Made by a program: the position numbers and the translations under genes. Below are positions 61,188 to 64,000 of a stretch of DNA of 64,000 bases, in pieces. The first letter of the stretch is position 1, and every line of letters begins with the position of its first letter. The notes beneath the pieces were generated by a model. It did not search any database. It was not told where the DNA came from and saw nothing but the letters and a program-made list of their open reading frames with translations. This stretch comes from Streptomyces humidus. Lineage in GTDB: Bacteria > Actinomycetota > Actinomycetes > Streptomycetales > Streptomycetaceae. The stretch spans positions 1-64,000 of the forward strand of contig NZ_BMTL01000033.1 of NCBI RefSeq assembly GCF_014649655.1. The letters are read 5' to 3'.

Positions 61188-61727
61188 TCACGGTTCGTCG
61201 GTGTCGGCCTCGCCGGGGTTGCGCGTCAGTCCGCCGGACACGGGGCGGGCCGGGTCGAACCCTCGCTCGCGCCATCGTTCGCTCTCGACGGGATCGAGGT
61301 GGCGGCCGGCCCAGTCGTCGAGGTCGTGGGCGTACGCCTCCGGCGCGTAGGCGGCCTGGGGGACGGCCAGTTCCGGCAGCTCCTCTCCGGGCTCGTGCCG
61401 CATCGGATGGGCCAGACCGGCCTGCCAGCGCTGCTCCTGCGGCAGCCACCGCTCGGTGACGGACTCGGTGCGGATGCCCATCGCGACCGCGATGCCGGTC
61501 CAGTCGGCGCCGTTCTCCCGTGCGTGCAGGACGGCGGCCTCCACCAGCCTGTCGGCGGACGAGCGCACCCGGAGCGCCTGGAGCAGCAGTTCCTGCGCGG
61601 TGTGCCGGTCGTCGTCCAGGGTGGGAACCAGACGGAGCGCCTCGTCGACGGTGTCGCGGGCCCGGTCGGCGAGGACCAGACGGGCCAACGCCGCGGTCGT
61701 ATAGGGGTTCGGCGGCCTATCGGACAT
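61188..61727 (-). CDS. Hypothetical protein
   Basis: A 179-aa soluble, acidic protein of unknown family. The N-terminal 95 residues are helical and look like a DNA-binding or adaptor fold: LARLVLADRARDTVDEALRL, AVLHARENGADWTGIAVAMG then RTESVTERW, which could be a helix-turn-helix. The C-terminal half has YAHDLDDWAGRHLDPVESER. It lies downstream of the thioesterase gene on the same strand, separated by a tandem duplication. Role in the cluster unknown. Confidence 0.65.
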   Translation of the reverse strand: MSDRPPNPYTTAALARLVLADRARDTVDEALRLVPTLDDDRHTAQELLLQALRVRSSADRLVEAAVLHARENGADWTGIAVAMGIRTESVTERWLPQEQRWQAGLAHPMRHEPGEELPELAVPQAAYAPEAYAHDLDDWAGRHLDPVESERWRERGFDPARPVSGGLTRNPGEADTDEP

Positions 61728-61754
61728 GGACGGCTCCGAATACGGCGTGCGGGG

Positions 61755-62000
61755 ACGGCGTGCCCGAACGGTGTGACGGCATCGGGCGAGTCTAGTCCCG
61801 GGCCCGCTCGCGGTCGTCCTGCGTGCAGTCCGCCGTGACCGCCCGGCAGACCGCGGCCGGGTCCTCGTGCGGGAAGAACGGCGTGCCCGAACGGTGTGAC
61901 GGCATCGGGCGAGTCTAGTCCCGGGCCCGCTCGCGGTCGTCCTGCGTGCAGTCCGCCGTGACCGCCCGGCAGACCGCGGCCGGGTCCTCGTGCGGGAAGA
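61755..62000. repeat. Exact 123-bp tandem duplication at the thioesterase 3' end
   Basis: The unit 61755-61877 is repeated as 61878-62000 without a mismatch that I can see. It begins ACGGCGTGCCCGAACGG and ends GTCCTCGTGCGGGAAGA. The right copy holds the last codons and stop of the thioesterase gene; the left copy is a second, untranslated version of the same gene end, including a second TAG. 123 is a multiple of three. Confidence 0.9.
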
Positions 62001-62676
62001 AGTGGGTGCCGTCGAAGACTCGTATCCGGGCTTCCGGGGCCAGCTCCCGCCATCCCTCCAGCGACGCGACCGGGACGTCGTGGTCCGCCGCCGCCCCGTA
62101 CACCGAGACCGGCGACGTCAACGGGCGCGTGAACTCCGGTGTGTACCGCTCGATCAGATCCAGGTCGGCACGCAGCCCGGCCAGCAGCTGCGGGCCGAAC
62201 TCGGGGTCCGTCAGGAGGCTTTCGTCCGTGCCGCCGAGCCGTCGGACGTAGGCGGCCATGTGCGCGTCCGACGCCCTGAGCACATCGGGCGGAAAGGTCC
62301 GCCGGGAGCCGGGGGGCGCGGCGGCGCACAGCACCGTGCGCTCCGGGAGCGGCCCGGCCGAGTCCTCCAGCAGGCGCAGCGTCTCCGCGGCGATCAGCGC
62401 GCCGAGGCTGTGGCCCAACAGGATCCACGGCTCCGGCAGTTCGCGCACCGCGTTCGCGAGGGCGGCGGCGCGGCGCTCGACACCGGAGCGGCGTTCCGAC
62501 CCGGCGGGCCGATCCCAGTGCACCGCCCGGACCGCGAAACCGTGCGGGCCGAACACCCGGTGCCAGGAGTGGAAGGCCACGGCGCTGCCCCCGGCATGCG
62601 GCACACAGACCAGTGTCCGGTCCGGCTTCGGCGGCTCGGCGCCCATCGTGACGAGGGCCGCCTGCTCGGCGCTCAT
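61915..62676 (-). CDS. Type II thioesterase
   Basis: A 253-aa external thioesterase of the NRPS/PKS repair type. The oxyanion region is LVCVPHAGGSAVAFHSW, nucleophile Ser in WILLGHSLGALIAAETL, Asp in SVYGAAADHDVPV, and His in VFDGTHFFPHED. It removes stalled or wrong acyl groups from carrier domains. The ATG at 62676 overlaps the FkbM gene stop (ATGA). Its 3' end is part of the 123-bp tandem duplication. Confidence 0.92.
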   Translation of the reverse strand: MSAEQAALVTMGAEPPKPDRTLVCVPHAGGSAVAFHSWHRVFGPHGFAVRAVHWDRPAGSERRSGVERRAAALANAVRELPEPWILLGHSLGALIAAETLRLLEDSAGPLPERTVLCAAAPPGSRRTFPPDVLRASDAHMAAYVRRLGGTDESLLTDPEFGPQLLAGLRADLDLIERYTPEFTRPLTSPVSVYGAAADHDVPVASLEGWRELAPEARIRVFDGTHFFPHEDPAAVCRAVTADCTQDDRERARD

Positions 62677-63530
62677 CGGCCCGCCTCCTCGTGGGCGTCG
62701 TCCGTCACGACCGGTCGGCCGGTGTGCTCCGCCCGGTAGGCGTGGACCTCGTACATCTCGGTGCCGCGCAGTGCGGGGTCCTGCCGCACCCGCAGGGAGA
62801 AGCCCACGTCCCGCAGCAGCTCGCTCAGCCGTGCGAGGCGGTCGTCCTCGTCGTGGACCTCGGCCACGACGGCGCCGATGCGCGGCCAGTCGGCGGCGTC
62901 GACCCCGCGCAGGACGTCGAGCTCCGCGCGCTCGACGTCGACCTTGAGCAGTGCGACGGACCGGAGGTCGTGCTCGCGCATGAGGCCGGAGACGGTGGTG
63001 ACCGGGACCTGGATGGTCAGCCCGTCGTGCAGTCCGTCGATCATCATGTCGACGGCCTCCTCGTCGAGACCGCCGTGGCGCAGGAAGGTCCTGGTGAGGG
63101 CGTCGTCGGCCGCACGGTCGGCGTACAGGCCGGAGTTGCCGGGGGCCGCCGGGTAGTAGGTGAAGTCCTGGACGCCGGGCGCGGCTCCCACGGCCGTGCG
63201 CACCGGGGTCGCTCCCGGGACATGGCGGGTGAGGTTGTCCCGCAGACAGGAGAAGACGTCGGGTACGGGTTCGGCGGAGACGATCCGCAGTGTGCGCTGC
63301 GCGTCGGCGAACGCGATCGACACCAGCCCGATGTTGGCGCCGACGTCGAGAACCGTGTCGTGGGGGCGCAACCCGCGTGCGGCGAGCCCGTACAGGCCGT
63401 CGCCCGTGGCCTCCCGCCAGATGAGCAGTGCCTCCGCCGGGCTGGTGCACCACACCCGTCGGCCGTCGGGGAGGCTCACCTCCCGCCGCGTCGCGCCGGG
63501 TGCGTCGTGCGCGGTCCGTTGCTCGCTCAT
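62673..63530 (-). CDS. FkbM-family methyltransferase
   Basis: A 285-aa SAM-dependent methyltransferase of the FkbM family. Motif I is in DTVLDVGANIGLVSIAFADA, followed by IVSAEPVPDVFSCLRDNL. Characteristic later segments are VALLKVDVERAELDVLRGVD and VVAEVHDEDDRLARLSELL. These enzymes usually O-methylate hydroxyl groups. The neighbouring P450s could supply such a hydroxyl, so methylation of a P450-introduced oxygen is a reasonable but unproven reading. Confidence 0.88.
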   Translation of the reverse strand: MSEQRTAHDAPGATRREVSLPDGRRVWCTSPAEALLIWREATGDGLYGLAARGLRPHDTVLDVGANIGLVSIAFADAQRTLRIVSAEPVPDVFSCLRDNLTRHVPGATPVRTAVGAAPGVQDFTYYPAAPGNSGLYADRAADDALTRTFLRHGGLDEEAVDMMIDGLHDGLTIQVPVTTVSGLMREHDLRSVALLKVDVERAELDVLRGVDAADWPRIGAVVAEVHDEDDRLARLSELLRDVGFSLRVRQDPALRGTEMYEVHAYRAEHTGRPVVTDDAHEEAGR

Positions 63531-63558
63531 GGTCGCTTCCTTCGGCTCGCGCGGTGGG

Positions 63559-64000
63559 TCAGGCGGCGACGAGCCGCACGGGCAGCGTGTCGTAGCCCCA
63601 GATCAGGATCGACCGCGTCCGCCGGGGCGGGCCGACCGGCTCGGCGTCGCGGACCCGTCGCAGCAGTTCCCCGAACAGGACGGTGAGTTCCCGGGTGGCG
63701 AGTGCCGCGCCGAGGCAGTAGTGGGGGCCGCCCGCGAAGGCGAGGTGGGGGTTGGGCCGCCGGGTCACGTCGAATCGGTCGGGGTCCTCGAACACGGCGC
63801 CGTCGCGGTTGCCGGCCGCCAGCCACAGCGCGACCTGGTCTCCCGGGGCCAGCGCGTGGCCGGCGATCTCGACCGGGGCGGTGGCGGTGCGCAGCACATG
63901 CATCGCGGGGCTGGTGAACCGCAGGATCTCCTGCACGGCGGTCGGCAGCAGTTCAGGGTCCTCGCGCAGCGACGTCCACTGTGCCGGATGGCGCATCAGC
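63559..64000 (-). CDS. Cytochrome P450 (third), 3' part; 5' end beyond the window
   Basis: The last 147 residues of a P450 are present: K helix VQEILRFTSPAMHVLRTATA, the PDRFDVTRRPNPHLAF meander, and heme loop FAGGPHYCLGAALATRELTV with the thiolate Cys. It ends SILIWGYDTLPVRL. The I helix and N-terminus lie past base 64000. It is 28 bases upstream of the FkbM gene on the same strand, so P450, FkbM and thioesterase form an operon. Tailoring role inferred from position. Confidence 0.9.
   Translation of the reverse strand, partial: LMRHPAQWTSLREDPELLPTAVQEILRFTSPAMHVLRTATAPVEIAGHALAPGDQVALWLAAGNRDGAVFEDPDRFDVTRRPNPHLAFAGGPHYCLGAALATRELTVLFGELLRRVRDAEPVGPPRRTRSILIWGYDTLPVRLVAA

Overview
The window is high-GC actinobacterial DNA, almost certainly Streptomyces. 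The evidence is G/C-ending codons, many ATGA and GTGA start/stop overlaps, Scr1-type HTH regulators beside DUF397 and HATPase genes, PknB-like kinases fused to solute-binding domains, and a very large NRPS gene. The left half (1-28.7 kb) is chromosomal and accessory material. The right half (about 31-64 kb) is a secondary-metabolite cluster that runs off the right edge.

Left half. An aldo/keto reductase (451-1461) is followed by a scarred region: an IS5-type insertion sequence (1699-2671) that cuts off a LapA-like gene, then remnants of an FG-GAP-type protein and of an ABC transporter. Next come a SnoaL-like protein, a DoxX membrane protein, a MazG-like protein, a frameshifted integrase remnant and a TIGR03086-type protein. 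A lipoprotein gene is translationally coupled to two tandem paralogous Ser/Thr kinases, each with an extracellular type 1 periplasmic-binding domain (6.8-12.5 kb). Two amino-acid permeases flank a GntR regulator. A split YeeE/YedE sulfur transporter and a small partner form an operon at 16.6-18.0 kb. An NB-ARC/TPR protein and a small upstream protein share a short Q-G motif at the ends that would face each other (18.3-20.9 kb). Small regulatory modules (DUF6879, DUF397, Scr1-type HTH, HATPase anti-sigma-like) fill 21-28.7 kb.

Right half. A histidine phosphatase and a truncated pyruvate-phosphate-dikinase-like gene with a winged-helix partner lead into a DrrAB-type exporter and a divergent TetR regulator. 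Then, all on the minus strand, come a five-module NRPS (about 5,790 aa: A-T / C-A(MT)-T / C-A-T / C-A(MT)-T / C-A-T-TE), an MbtH-like protein, a DMATS-type indole prenyltransferase, and acylating aldehyde dehydrogenase, aldolase, C-methyltransferase-like and hydratase genes. Upstream of the NRPS are a GriE/EctD-like Fe(II)/2-oxoglutarate hydroxylase and a P450. Further right are a second P450, a small unknown gene, a type II thioesterase, an FkbM methyltransferase and a third P450 cut by the window edge.

How the genes may work together. The set prenyltransferase + aldolase + aldehyde dehydrogenase + methyltransferase + hydratase + leucine-type hydroxylase + P450s + N-methylating NRPS is the hallmark complement of cyclomarin biosynthesis. 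There, N-prenyl-Trp, N-methyl-5-hydroxy-Leu and 2-amino-3,5-dimethylhex-4-enoate (ADH) are joined by a seven-module NRPS. Here the NRPS has only five modules. I infer a cyclomarin-related cyclic pentapeptide that I cannot match to a known compound. This is the most interesting object in the window.
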